DNA of 64,000 bases from Hydrogenovibrio sp. JE_KL2 (GTDB taxonomy: Bacteria > Pseudomonadota > Gammaproteobacteria > Thiomicrospirales > Thiomicrospiraceae). A program made the position numbers and the translations under genes. Below the pieces are notes generated by a model. The model was not told the DNA's origin, made no database searches, and saw nothing but the letters and a program-made list of their open reading frames with translations. Below are positions 1 through 8,271 of the stretch, in pieces (the first letter of the stretch is position 1; each line of letters starts with the position of its first letter). The stretch is from positions 744,001 to 808,000 of the forward strand of contig NZ_WBJR01000001.1 of assembly GCF_009296185.1 (NCBI RefSeq), read 5' to 3'.

Positions 1-1
1 G

Positions 2-1198
2 CATTTAAAAGTCGAACCGGATCGTTTGACCATCAACCTCAATAACATCAACCCGATTTATTCACGTAAAGACTCAGGTCATTACTTTGTGGCTAAAGTT
101 TCGCTACGTACGCTAACATCCCCATCTCTCGAAGGCTATCCGCTTTACCTAAAACCAATCCATCGTAACCCGGAAGTTTATGAGACATTGGGACCGAATA
201 AACAAACGGTGCTCGTACGCGCTTACCAAAGCGAGTTCCATGGTGAAACGCTTACACTCTACGTTGCTGAAGATCATAGTCCGATTCAACATATGATTCA
301 TTTGTTCGATATCGTTTTTGCGGTACTGACTTTGCTCAGCCTGATAACACTTTATCTATTGCAACGCTATCTATTGCAGAACGGATTTAACCGCTTAACG
401 CCTATCAATACCGCATTACAAGCATTGCATAAGGGTAAGGCCGTCAAGCTCAAACCAGAAGACTATCCAACCGAAGTTTCCAGTTTGATTGAAAGTTTGA
501 ACCAAGCGGTATCCAGTGCCACTGCGCTATTGGAAAAATCCCGTCAATCCAATGCAAACCTCGCGCATAGTTTGAAAACGCCATTGAATATCATCTTTCA
601 AATCTCAGACAGCCCGATTCTCACAGATTACCCGGAACTACAAAAAACACTGTCGGAACAATCGCAAAAAATCCTGCGTTTGATTGAGCGGGAGCTAAAA
701 TCCGCCAGGTTGGCCTCTGGCATGATTTCGATGATTCCCTTTTCCCTCAAGGTACAAAACACACCTGATGCTTCACCAAGCGATTTGGAAGATTTGCTCA
801 GCTCATTCGCGCAGCTTTATCCTCAACGTCATATTGAAGTCATCGACAACACCGAACAAAAACAACTTCCTTTGGAGAAAGAGGATGGTTTCGAATTGCT
901 GGGCAATCTTATCGATAATGCCTGTAAATACGGAAACCATCATGTGCGCTTGACTCTAAACGGCAGTGACAAGCAATTAACCATTCAAGTTGAAGATGAT
1001 GGCACAGGCGTTCCTCCAGAAGCCGTTGAACAAATTCAACAACGAGGTTTCCGTTTAGATGAAGAGCAACCCGGGCATGGTATCGGGCTGTCCATCGTCA
1101 AACAAATCGTCTCAGCTTACCGCGGCAATATTGATTTTCAACTCTCCGAACTAGGCGGTTTGTCCGTCACTCTCTCTTTTAATCTGGATAACGACTGA
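2..1198 (+). CDS. sensor histidine kinase, PhoQ-like, 5' end outside window
   Basis: The reading frame is open from the first bases of the window, so the N-terminus lies upstream; the first possible start seen inside is a TTG at 26, which is probably internal. Counting from that TTG, a periplasmic-type sensor part comes first, then a membrane segment at about residues 91-113 (VFAVLTLLSLITLYLLQRYLL), a dimerisation H-box ANLAHSLKTPLNI with the phospho-accepting His at about 181, and an ATPase domain with N box NLIDNACKYG, VEDDGTGVP and GHGIGLSIVKQI. The HSLKTPL form of the H-box is typical of the PhoQ group. It sits just upstream of a metal-efflux operon on the same strand, so it probably controls that operon together with a response regulator beyond the left edge (inference). 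Confidence 0.9.
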   Translation, partial: HLKVEPDRLTINLNNINPIYSRKDSGHYFVAKVSLRTLTSPSLEGYPLYLKPIHRNPEVYETLGPNKQTVLVRAYQSEFHGETLTLYVAEDHSPIQHMIHLFDIVFAVLTLLSLITLYLLQRYLLQNGFNRLTPINTALQALHKGKAVKLKPEDYPTEVSSLIESLNQAVSSATALLEKSRQSNANLAHSLKTPLNIIFQISDSPILTDYPELQKTLSEQSQKILRLIERELKSARLASGMISMIPFSLKVQNTPDASPSDLEDLLSSFAQLYPQRHIEVIDNTEQKQLPLEKEDGFELLGNLIDNACKYGNHHVRLTLNGSDKQLTIQVEDDGTGVPPEAVEQIQQRGFRLDEEQPGHGIGLSIVKQIVSAYRGNIDFQLSELGGLSVTLSFNLDND

Positions 1199-1334
1199 AC
1201 AACTTTTTAATCTTTTTTAAGGTTCAATTCAGTTTCCTTTTCTAAGCTTAGACATAAGTATTAAAAAACCGCTTTGATTCAATAAGCCATCGTCATCGAA
1301 TTAAAGCGATAAATTCACTTTTTATGGAAAGCAT

Positions 1335-2594
1335 ATGAAAAGTATCAGCACGATCCCTAACTTTGGAACCGCTCTAAAGAAACCTTTGTTGATTGCATCC
1401 TTCGTGGCCATGTCATCATTCGGTTCTTTGACAATGGCGGCAGAAAGCACCAATCAAGTGGCGCCAAGTCTTCAACAATTGTTGGAGCACGTCAAAACCC
1501 AACTTCCCGAACAAGAGAAAAAGCAGGCATTGCAACAGTTGACACAAGCCAACGGCAATGCCGCTGACTCATGGATTGCCGGCGATGTGGATTTGGTCGT
1601 TCGCCATGAGAATGATGGCATGACCGGCAATCAGGGCTATCAATCCTGGGAAGTCGGTGCGGCTTTCCCTATCTGGTTACCGGGTCAGAGTGGCGCTAAA
1701 CAACAGCTCTCAGAAGACTATCGCTCTTTGCAAAGTGCGCAAACTGCACGCTTGGCACTGATGGCTTCCGGCAAGATACGCAACTTGGTCTGGCAGTTGA
1801 AAAAGGCGGAAACAACCCTTGCCTATCGCCAAAAAAGCCACCAACAAGCGCAAGCTTTGGAGCAATTGGTCAAACAGCGTGTCGATGCGGGCGAAAACCC
1901 AAAAATGGACTTATTGATGGCGCAGCAAGTCACACTTAACGCCATGAAACAACTGACACTTGCTGAACAGGATTATCGTATCGCCTTGAACGCCTATTCA
2001 ACTTGGACAGGGAGCGAGCAATTGCCTAAAACCTTTGCCGAACATGAACAATCCTTACCTCTAGCGGAACACCCTGACATAGCTTTCCTGCAAAGCCTTC
2101 AATCCATAGAGGCTGAAAAACTGCAACTGACCAAATACAGCCAAAAACAAAATCCGAATCTTTATTTGGGCTCCAAAACAGAAAAAAGCCACCAAATGTC
2201 GGACAACACGATGTTGATTGCGCAAATCAGCTTTCCTCTGGGCGTTAACAAACAAAGTGCCATTGCGGTTTCAGAACAAAACCAAAACAAGGTGAATGCC
2301 GATATTGCATTAGCTAAAGCAAAACAGCAGATTGCCATTGACCGTCGTAATGCCGAAACCCGTTTACAACAAGCACAGCAGACACAAACGTTGGCAAAGT
2401 CTCAATTTGACCTTTCCAGCCAAAGCGTCTTACTTGCCAAACAGGCTTACCAGCAAGGAGAAACTTCCATTCAGATCTTGCTTCAAGCCACACAACAGCT
2501 TTATGACAACGAACTGAACTATCGTCTCAGCCAGTTAAACACACAACAATCACTTTCAGACTATAACCAAGCACAGGGAGTTAGCCTACAATGA
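1335..2594 (+). CDS. outer-membrane efflux protein, TolC/CzcC family
   Basis: A 419-residue protein with an N-terminal signal peptide (basic start, hydrophobic stretch around residues 18-34, ending near MAAES) and long Gln/Ala/Leu-rich helical repeats typical of the TolC barrel-and-tunnel family. It would form the outer-membrane channel of a tripartite RND pump. Its stop overlaps the ATG of the adaptor gene by four bases (ATGA), indicating translational coupling. CzcC/CusC-type proteins are normally about 420-460 residues, so this is full length. The substrate cannot be told from this subunit. Confidence 0.9.
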   Translation: MKSISTIPNFGTALKKPLLIASFVAMSSFGSLTMAAESTNQVAPSLQQLLEHVKTQLPEQEKKQALQQLTQANGNAADSWIAGDVDLVVRHENDGMTGNQGYQSWEVGAAFPIWLPGQSGAKQQLSEDYRSLQSAQTARLALMASGKIRNLVWQLKKAETTLAYRQKSHQQAQALEQLVKQRVDAGENPKMDLLMAQQVTLNAMKQLTLAEQDYRIALNAYSTWTGSEQLPKTFAEHEQSLPLAEHPDIAFLQSLQSIEAEKLQLTKYSQKQNPNLYLGSKTEKSHQMSDNTMLIAQISFPLGVNKQSAIAVSEQNQNKVNADIALAKAKQQIAIDRRNAETRLQQAQQTQTLAKSQFDLSSQSVLLAKQAYQQGETSIQILLQATQQLYDNELNYRLSQLNTQQSLSDYNQAQGVSLQ

Positions 2595-3787
2595 GCGCGC
2601 TGCAAACCCCATCCATGAAGATTTCATCTAAATTCAACACAGACGCATTGAACCGTCACCTAAGAGCTTCTTTGCTGCTGGTATCTCTCGGTATGGCGCC
2701 GATGGCGTCACATGCGGCTGAGCCTTTGGTTTTTTCCAGTCAACAAATCACCACTTTGGGCATTGCCACCGCACCGGTGAAAAGAATCCACCAATACCCT
2801 AGTGAAACCTACCCTGCGGAAGCGGTGGTGCCACTTAGCCAAACCCACTTGGTGACGACGCCTATTTCTGGCTTGGTAACAAAAATTGATCACGTGCATG
2901 GTCCAATCAAGCAAGGCGAAGTGATTGCGGAAATCCTCAGCCCAGAGTTGCTGAATGCACAGAAAAACTATCTGAACACCCTATCGGACTTGTCGACTGC
3001 ACAGAACAATCTTGCACGTGCAATGAAACTGACGCAAAACGGTGTGGTCTCGGTCAAAAACAAGCAACAAGCACAAGCAGACGTCAACAAGCTGTCGCAA
3101 ATCAAACGCCAACAACGACAAGACCTGACGTTGATGGGCATGGCGGAAACCGCTATTGAAAAACTGGAAAAGACCAGAAAACAGCAACCGGCCATCATCC
3201 AGGTGCCTGCGCCGGTAACGGGTGAACTTTTCAATCTTAAAATCAAGGTCGGTGAGCGCTTGACCGCTAACCAAACATTGATTTCCATTGGTATCGTCGA
3301 CCCAATCGTTATTGACGTGAGACTACCTGCTTCGCAACTGTCACAAGTCAGCGAAGGCATGACCTCCCTTGCGCTGACAACCCGTGGTGAAATCATCTCG
3401 AAAGGCATTGTCGCCCACATTTCGAGCTTCATTGATCCGATGACTCAATCGGTCGAGATTCATAATCGCTTCAACAATGAAGAAGGGAAAATCCATCCAG
3501 GAGAATTGATGCAAATTGAATTCGTCAATGAAGTCGCTGATGGCGACTATGTTTATCAGGCACCCGGTTCGGCTATCGGCAATTATGATGGGCATGATGT
3601 CGTTTTCTTGATGCACCAGCGCCAAATCACTGTGCAGCCGATTCAAGTGCTATTACAGCAAGACGGCGTGATGGTCTTTAAAACCAAACAACCTATTGAC
3701 GATGCGCAACAAATCGTCTCACAAAGCACTTCTGCGGTGAAAGCCGCCCTGCTTTCCGCTAGTGAACCTTCAAACGGAGAAGAATAA
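2591..3787 (+). CDS. RND efflux periplasmic adaptor (membrane fusion protein), CzcB/CusB type
   Basis: A 398-residue adaptor with a signal sequence ending near residue 42 (SHAAEP). It shows the usual halves of a lipoyl-like domain (VTTPISGLVTKIDHVHGPIK and VPAPVTGELFNLKIKVGERL) flanking a coiled-coil hairpin around residues 115-200, followed by a beta-barrel region. It bridges the inner-membrane pump and the outer-membrane channel. It overlaps the upstream gene by 4 bp and is 2 bp from the pump gene, so the three are one operon. No His-rich metal-binding N-terminus of the CzcB kind is visible. Confidence 0.9.
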   Translation: MSALQTPSMKISSKFNTDALNRHLRASLLLVSLGMAPMASHAAEPLVFSSQQITTLGIATAPVKRIHQYPSETYPAEAVVPLSQTHLVTTPISGLVTKIDHVHGPIKQGEVIAEILSPELLNAQKNYLNTLSDLSTAQNNLARAMKLTQNGVVSVKNKQQAQADVNKLSQIKRQQRQDLTLMGMAETAIEKLEKTRKQQPAIIQVPAPVTGELFNLKIKVGERLTANQTLISIGIVDPIVIDVRLPASQLSQVSEGMTSLALTTRGEIISKGIVAHISSFIDPMTQSVEIHNRFNNEEGKIHPGELMQIEFVNEVADGDYVYQAPGSAIGNYDGHDVVFLMHQRQITVQPIQVLLQQDGVMVFKTKQPIDDAQQIVSQSTSAVKAALLSASEPSNGEE

Positions 3788-3789
3788 TC

Positions 3790-6700
3790 ATGCTATCCCG
3801 ATTGATTCAGTTTTTTCTGACCCAACGCATGATGGTGGTGTTGATTATCTTCGCCCTTACCGCCGGTGGCTGGGTCGCCTTTAAAAATACACCGATTGAT
3901 GCCTTCCCTGACGTTTCCCCTACTCAGGTCAAAATGATTTTCAAAGCACCGGGGATGACGCCTTCCGAAGTGGAACAACGCATTATCGCGCCAATCGAAA
4001 TGGAAATGCTCGGCTTGCCGAACCAAAAACTGTTGCGTTCGCTGGCAAAATACTCGATTGCGGATATCACCATCGACTTCAAAGAAGGCACCGATATTTA
4101 CTGGGCTCGCCAACAGGTGGCGGAAAAGCTCAATGGTATTTCTTTGCCTGATGGCGTGACAGGTGGTATCTCACCGCTATCGACGCCTTTGAGTGACATC
4201 TTCATGTTCACCATTGATGGTAACACCTTGAACAACCAAGAGAAGCGAAGCCTATTGGATTGGGTTATCCGCCCTGCTCTGCGCTCGGTACAAGGAGTTG
4301 CAGACGTCAACTCACTGGGTGGTGAGGTTAAGGTATATAGTGTTGAACCGAACTTCACTAAGTTACAAGCCTACAAGATTCCTTTGGAAAAGCTGATTTC
4401 TGCGGTGAAAGCCAACAACCGAAACGATGGTGCCGGTCGTTTGAACCAAGGCGAGGAAGTCTTGCTGGTGAGAACACAAGGTAACCTGACGTCAGTGAAA
4501 GACATTGAAAACACCGTTGTCGCTTACCAAAACGGCTATCCGGTCAAAGTAAAAGATGTCGCCAAAGTCAAAATCGATTCCCTTTATCGTAATGGCGCGG
4601 TAACCGATAGCGGTAAACATGAAGCCGTAGAAGGCTTGGTTATCGCACTACGCGGTGCCAACGCCAAACAGGTGGTGGAGTCTGTTCAAAATCGTCTGGA
4701 TGAACTGAAGCCTTCTTTGCCAAAAGGCATTTCTCTAAGTGTCTTCTACAACCGAAGCGCGCTGGTGGACAAAGCCATCTCTACTGTATCCAGCGCTTTG
4801 ATGGAAGCGGTTGTACTGGTGGTATTGGTACTGGTCGTTTTCCTTGGTAACTTAAGAGCCGCCATTACCGTGTCGTTGATTCTGCCGATGGCGGCATTGA
4901 TGACCTTTATTCTGATGAATATCTTTGGTTTGTCTGCCAACCTCATGTCATTGGGAGGGTTGGCGATTGCCGTCGGTATGCTGGTGGATGCCGCCGTGGT
5001 GGTGGTTGAAAACATCGTCACCATGCAGGAAAAAGACAAGGCCAACCTGCCTAAACTGCATTTGATTTACCGTGCATTGCAGGAAGTCTCCATTCCGGTG
5101 GTATCAGGCATCTTGATTATCATGACGGTATTCCTACCTTTATTGACACTCACTGGTCTCGAAGGCAAGCTGTTCGTTCCGGTTGCCCTGACGATTATCT
5201 TTGCCCTTGGTAGCTCGCTGATTCTATCTTTGACGGTGATTCCGACTTTGGCATCTTTCATTCTAGGCAAACCTTCACATAAAGAGCCTTGGTTGATTCG
5301 TAAGTTGTCGAATTTCTACCGTCCGGTTCTGGAGTGGAGTTTGATACATGACCGAATCGTGATAGGTTCCGCCATCGGTGCGCTGGTCATTGCTGGTGTG
5401 GTTTATACCCAAGTCGGTAAGACCTTTATGCCGACCATGGATGAAGGCGGCATTATCCTTCAGGTTGAGAAGATCCCTTCTATCGGCTTGAAAGAAACCG
5501 TTAAATTGGATTTGCGCATTCAACGTGAAATCATGAAACAGGTTCCTGAAGTTAAGCGCATCGTGGGCCGTGTCGGTTCCGACGAGCTGGGACTTGATCC
5601 GATGGGCTTGAACGATACCGATACTTTCTTGGTGTTGAAACCGAAATCCGAATGGCGCGTCAAAACCAAAGACGAACTGATTGAGGAAATCCGTCGTGTC
5701 ATGGAAGAGAACTTCCCTGGCTTCAACTTCGCCTTCACGCAACCTATTCAGATGCGTGTTGATGAAATGTTGACGGGTGCGCGTGGTGACGTCGCCATCA
5801 AAATCTTCGGTGACGATACCCAAACCCTTAACCAAGCGGCAGAACAACTCGTCAACCTAGTGAAGAAAATTCCAGGTGCAACAGATGTCTATACGCCGCA
5901 AAACGACGGGCTACGTTATCTGAAACTGACCGTAAACCGCGTCATGGCGGGAAGACTTGGTTTAACTGTCGAACAAGTTCAGGACATTTTGCGCGTGCAG
6001 GTCAACGGCTTGCCTGTCGGCATTATTTATGAAGGCATTCGCCAAATCCCATTGATTATTCGTGGACCGGATGCCTATAAATCCTCCAAGCTGGAAATGT
6101 TGAAACAGCCTATCGCCCTGCCGAATGGCGAAAGCGTGCAACTTGGACAGTTGGTGAATGCTGAAGAAGTTGAAGGGCCTGTTGCCATCAAACGTGAGCA
6201 GAGCAAACGCTTCTCAACTGTGGTTGCCAACGTGACCGGACGTGACTTGGTCAGCTTCGTAGAAGAAGCCAAACAAGTCGCCAAACAAGTGACACTTCCT
6301 CCCGGTTATTACTTTGAGTGGGGTGGACAGTTTGAAAACCAACAACGTGCCGCGGCGAAACTTGCTGTGGTTGTTCCGATTGCATTGGTGTTGATTTTCA
6401 TTATCCTGTTCAGTACCTTTCAATCTGTTTCTCAGGCGGTCATGGTTCTAACCAACGTGCCTTTCGCATTGATTGGTGGCATCCTCGCGCTTTGGATGAC
6501 AGGGCAATACTTATCAGTGCCGGCATCGGTCGGGTTTATCGCCCTACTGGGTATCGCGGTATTGAACGGTGTGGTGATGATCAGCTACTTTAACCAACTG
6601 GCTGCGAAAATCGATGATGCTAAAACCATCGTGGTTGAAGGCGCATTGAGACGTTTAAGACCCGTTTTGATGACCGCATCCATCGCGGCATTGGGTCTGG

Positions 6701-6879
6701 TTCCGTTGGTCTTCGCAACCGGTCCGGGTTCTGAAATTCAAAAACCTTTGGCGATTGTTGTTATCGGTGGCTTGATTTCATCCACCCTATTGACACTGTT
6801 GATCTTACCGATCATCTATCAACGTTTCGGCTTGAGATCACTTTCTGCCAAATCCGCCTCCAATAAAGAACAGGAGTAA
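3790..6879 (+). CDS. heavy-metal efflux RND pump, CzcA/CusA family
   Basis: A 1029-residue inner-membrane proton antiporter of the HME-RND family. The family signature DFKEGTDIYWARQQV is present at about residues 96-110, and two sets of transmembrane segments flank two large periplasmic loops. The TM4 motif reads AIAVGMLVDAAVVVVEN, with a single Asp and a Glu. This is closer to the monovalent-cation (CusA-like) pattern than to the DFGxxVDGAVVxxEN of zinc/cobalt CzcA pumps. On that basis a copper/silver-like substrate is possible but unproven. Length is normal for the family and there is no sign of damage. Confidence 0.93.
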   Translation: MLSRLIQFFLTQRMMVVLIIFALTAGGWVAFKNTPIDAFPDVSPTQVKMIFKAPGMTPSEVEQRIIAPIEMEMLGLPNQKLLRSLAKYSIADITIDFKEGTDIYWARQQVAEKLNGISLPDGVTGGISPLSTPLSDIFMFTIDGNTLNNQEKRSLLDWVIRPALRSVQGVADVNSLGGEVKVYSVEPNFTKLQAYKIPLEKLISAVKANNRNDGAGRLNQGEEVLLVRTQGNLTSVKDIENTVVAYQNGYPVKVKDVAKVKIDSLYRNGAVTDSGKHEAVEGLVIALRGANAKQVVESVQNRLDELKPSLPKGISLSVFYNRSALVDKAISTVSSALMEAVVLVVLVLVVFLGNLRAAITVSLILPMAALMTFILMNIFGLSANLMSLGGLAIAVGMLVDAAVVVVENIVTMQEKDKANLPKLHLIYRALQEVSIPVVSGILIIMTVFLPLLTLTGLEGKLFVPVALTIIFALGSSLILSLTVIPTLASFILGKPSHKEPWLIRKLSNFYRPVLEWSLIHDRIVIGSAIGALVIAGVVYTQVGKTFMPTMDEGGIILQVEKIPSIGLKETVKLDLRIQREIMKQVPEVKRIVGRVGSDELGLDPMGLNDTDTFLVLKPKSEWRVKTKDELIEEIRRVMEENFPGFNFAFTQPIQMRVDEMLTGARGDVAIKIFGDDTQTLNQAAEQLVNLVKKIPGATDVYTPQNDGLRYLKLTVNRVMAGRLGLTVEQVQDILRVQVNGLPVGIIYEGIRQIPLIIRGPDAYKSSKLEMLKQPIALPNGESVQLGQLVNAEEVEGPVAIKREQSKRFSTVVANVTGRDLVSFVEEAKQVAKQVTLPPGYYFEWGGQFENQQRAAAKLAVVVPIALVLIFIILFSTFQSVSQAVMVLTNVPFALIGGILALWMTGQYLSVPASVGFIALLGIAVLNGVVMISYFNQLAAKIDDAKTIVVEGALRRLRPVLMTASIAALGLVPLVFATGPGSEIQKPLAIVVIGGLISSTLLTLLILPIIYQRFGLRSLSAKSASNKEQE

Positions 6880-6882
6880 GTC

Positions 6883-7185
6883 ATGGCCAATAACTACCTA
6901 TTACAACTGATTGTCGATGGTAAGGTCGCTCACGAAGTGATTGACCAACTCCTGACATTCGAGACGCCGCTAAAGTTCAATGTCGAGGCAATCAGTGCCT
7001 ATCACGCTGCTCAAAGACTTAGTTCGACCAGCGAGCAAGTTTCCGGGCATGTGAAAAGAATCAAAATCGAAGTATTGGTGACTGAAGACAATTATCAGGC
7101 GGTCATCAAGCATGCCAAGGAACCACTGACCTATTCGGAAATGCGGTATATCCTCATGCCGATTACTGCGTTGGGGATTGCTTGA
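6883..7185 (+). CDS. DUF3240 family protein
   Basis: A 100-residue soluble protein that matches my memory of DUF3240, a small PII/CutA-like family found beside heavy-metal RND pumps. It begins 3 bp after the pump gene, so it is the last gene of the efflux operon. Such proteins are thought to modulate or sense metals, but no mechanism is established to my knowledge. A conserved-looking C-terminal block (YSEMRYILMPI) is visible. Function remains inferred from context. Confidence 0.75.
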   Translation: MANNYLLQLIVDGKVAHEVIDQLLTFETPLKFNVEAISAYHAAQRLSSTSEQVSGHVKRIKIEVLVTEDNYQAVIKHAKEPLTYSEMRYILMPITALGIA

Positions 7186-7213
7186 GTCAACCTGAAGAAA
7201 GCTATATAGGCTG

Positions 7214-7241
7214 TTGAAGCCTAACTGCTTTCCCCTATAAT
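7214..7241 (+). promoter_or_regulatory. sigma-70 type promoter of the DUF302 gene
   Basis: TTGAAG at 7214-7219 and a perfect TATAAT at 7236-7241 are separated by 16 bp, about 40 bp ahead of the ATG at 7282, which itself has a GGAG ribosome site. This marks the DUF302 gene as its own transcription unit, separate from the efflux operon. Confidence 0.6.
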
Positions 7242-7281
7242 GACCACGACAGATAAAACTTAAAAACGCATTGGAGAAAAA

Positions 7282-7665
7282 ATGAAATATGTTGTCACTT
7301 CGGATAAATCAATCGACGAAGTTTGTCAGGCAATGGAAGAAGCCGTTCCTGCACATAAATTCGGTATCGTCGGTATCCATGACCTGAAAGCCACCATGGC
7401 AAAAAAAGGGGTGGAATTCGCAAACGAAGTTCGAGTATTTGAAATCTGCAACCCAATGAAAGCGAAAAGTGTTTTGGAAGTGGACATGGACTTGGCGTCT
7501 GCCTTGCCTTGCCGTATTTCCGTTTACCAAGACGGTGGTGTCACCAAAATCGGCATGATCAACCCGACCGATATGCTGAAAGCATTGAGCAACAACCCAG
7601 CTCTAGTAGCGGTTGCCGAAGAAGTAGAAGCCATTTCCATTGATATCATCAACACCGTTAAATAA
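7282..7665 (+). CDS. DUF302 domain protein
   Basis: A 127-residue soluble protein with the DUF302 pattern: an N-terminal region with regular SxDEVxxxMEEAVPAHKFGI spacing, a central EVRVFEICNPMKAKSVLEVD block and a SALPCRISVYQDGG strand pair. No signal peptide is visible. DUF302 proteins are frequent in sulfur-oxidising and metal-stressed bacteria, but their molecular role is unknown. It has its own promoter and is followed by a long perfect hairpin made of two inverted copies of the dispersed repeat, which probably ends its transcript. Confidence 0.8.
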   Translation: MKYVVTSDKSIDEVCQAMEEAVPAHKFGIVGIHDLKATMAKKGVEFANEVRVFEICNPMKAKSVLEVDMDLASALPCRISVYQDGGVTKIGMINPTDMLKALSNNPALVAVAEEVEAISIDIINTVK

Positions 7666-7679
7666 CGTCATTTCTGATT

Positions 7680-7730
7680 AAAATCTGCCAGGTTGGGGGT
7701 TGCTTGATTTACCCCAACCTGGCAGATTTT
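7680..7730. repeat. inverted pair of the 19-bp dispersed repeat, hairpin
   Basis: Copy in reverse orientation at 7680-7698 (AAAATCTGCCAGGTTGGGG) and forward copy at 7712-7730 (CCCCAACCTGGCAGATTTT), a perfect 19-bp stem with a 13-nt loop. It lies 15 bp after the DUF302 stop and ends in TTTT, between two convergent genes, so it can act as a terminator on either strand. Confidence 0.9.
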
Positions 7731-7754
7731 CAAACTAGTGTGTTTTCCTAGGGT

Positions 7755-8204
7755 TTAAGGTTTATCCATTACGAAGTCTTCGTAATCTTCAATCTCATCC
7801 GAGTCCACAACCAATAGCGGTATCGCCAGCAAACCCACACCCGCCAATTTGACCGACTCCTTCTTGCCCGAATTCAACGGGTGCCAATCAGCCAGTTTGT
7901 CACCGCGATAAATCACACGATACGCACAAGAATCCGGCAACCAATCAAACTCTGCAATGCCTTCCAGCGTTAAAGGCACACAAGTGGGTACATTGGTTGA
8001 ACGGTTGGCATAGTCACTACACTGCCCGGTTTGCGTATCTGAAAAACGACAAACCACCGAGGTATAAACGATTTCATCCGTGTCTTCATCCTGCAGTTTC
8101 GTCAAGCAGCACAAACCACAACCATCGCATAGAGATTCCCACTCTTCCTGAGTCATTTCTTCAAGCGTTTTGGTATCCCAATAGCGTCCTGACGGCTTTG
8201 TCAT
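7755..8204 (-). CDS. YcgN/UPF0260 family cysteine-cluster protein
   Basis: A 149-residue protein with the conserved Cys cluster CDGCGLCCLTKLQDEDT followed by VVCRFSDTQTGQCSDYANR and VPTCVP, the recognisable pattern of the YcgN/UPF0260 family (zinc- or iron-type cysteine cluster). No catalytic role is known. It lies downstream of glgP on the same strand but beyond a strong terminator at about 8222-8246, so it is probably expressed separately or by readthrough. Confidence 0.85.
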   Translation of the reverse strand: MTKPSGRYWDTKTLEEMTQEEWESLCDGCGLCCLTKLQDEDTDEIVYTSVVCRFSDTQTGQCSDYANRSTNVPTCVPLTLEGIAEFDWLPDSCAYRVIYRGDKLADWHPLNSGKKESVKLAGVGLLAIPLLVVDSDEIEDYEDFVMDKP

Positions 8205-8221
8205 ATCCTAAAAATCCTATA

Positions 8222-8246
8222 ACAAAAAACGCCTCGAAAGAGGCGT
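8222..8246 (-). terminator. Rho-independent terminator after glgP
   Basis: Perfect 7-bp stem ACGCCTC/GAGGCGT with a GAAA loop at 8229-8246. On the minus strand it is followed by a run of six T. It closes the glycogen operon. Confidence 0.8.
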
Positions 8247-8271
8247 CTGAAAGTTGTAAAAGCTGACAATA

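Noticed and set aside
5275-5847. A 190-codon frame opposite the RND pump gene
   Set aside because: Antisense shadow of a strongly conserved pump gene; no domain or ribosome site.
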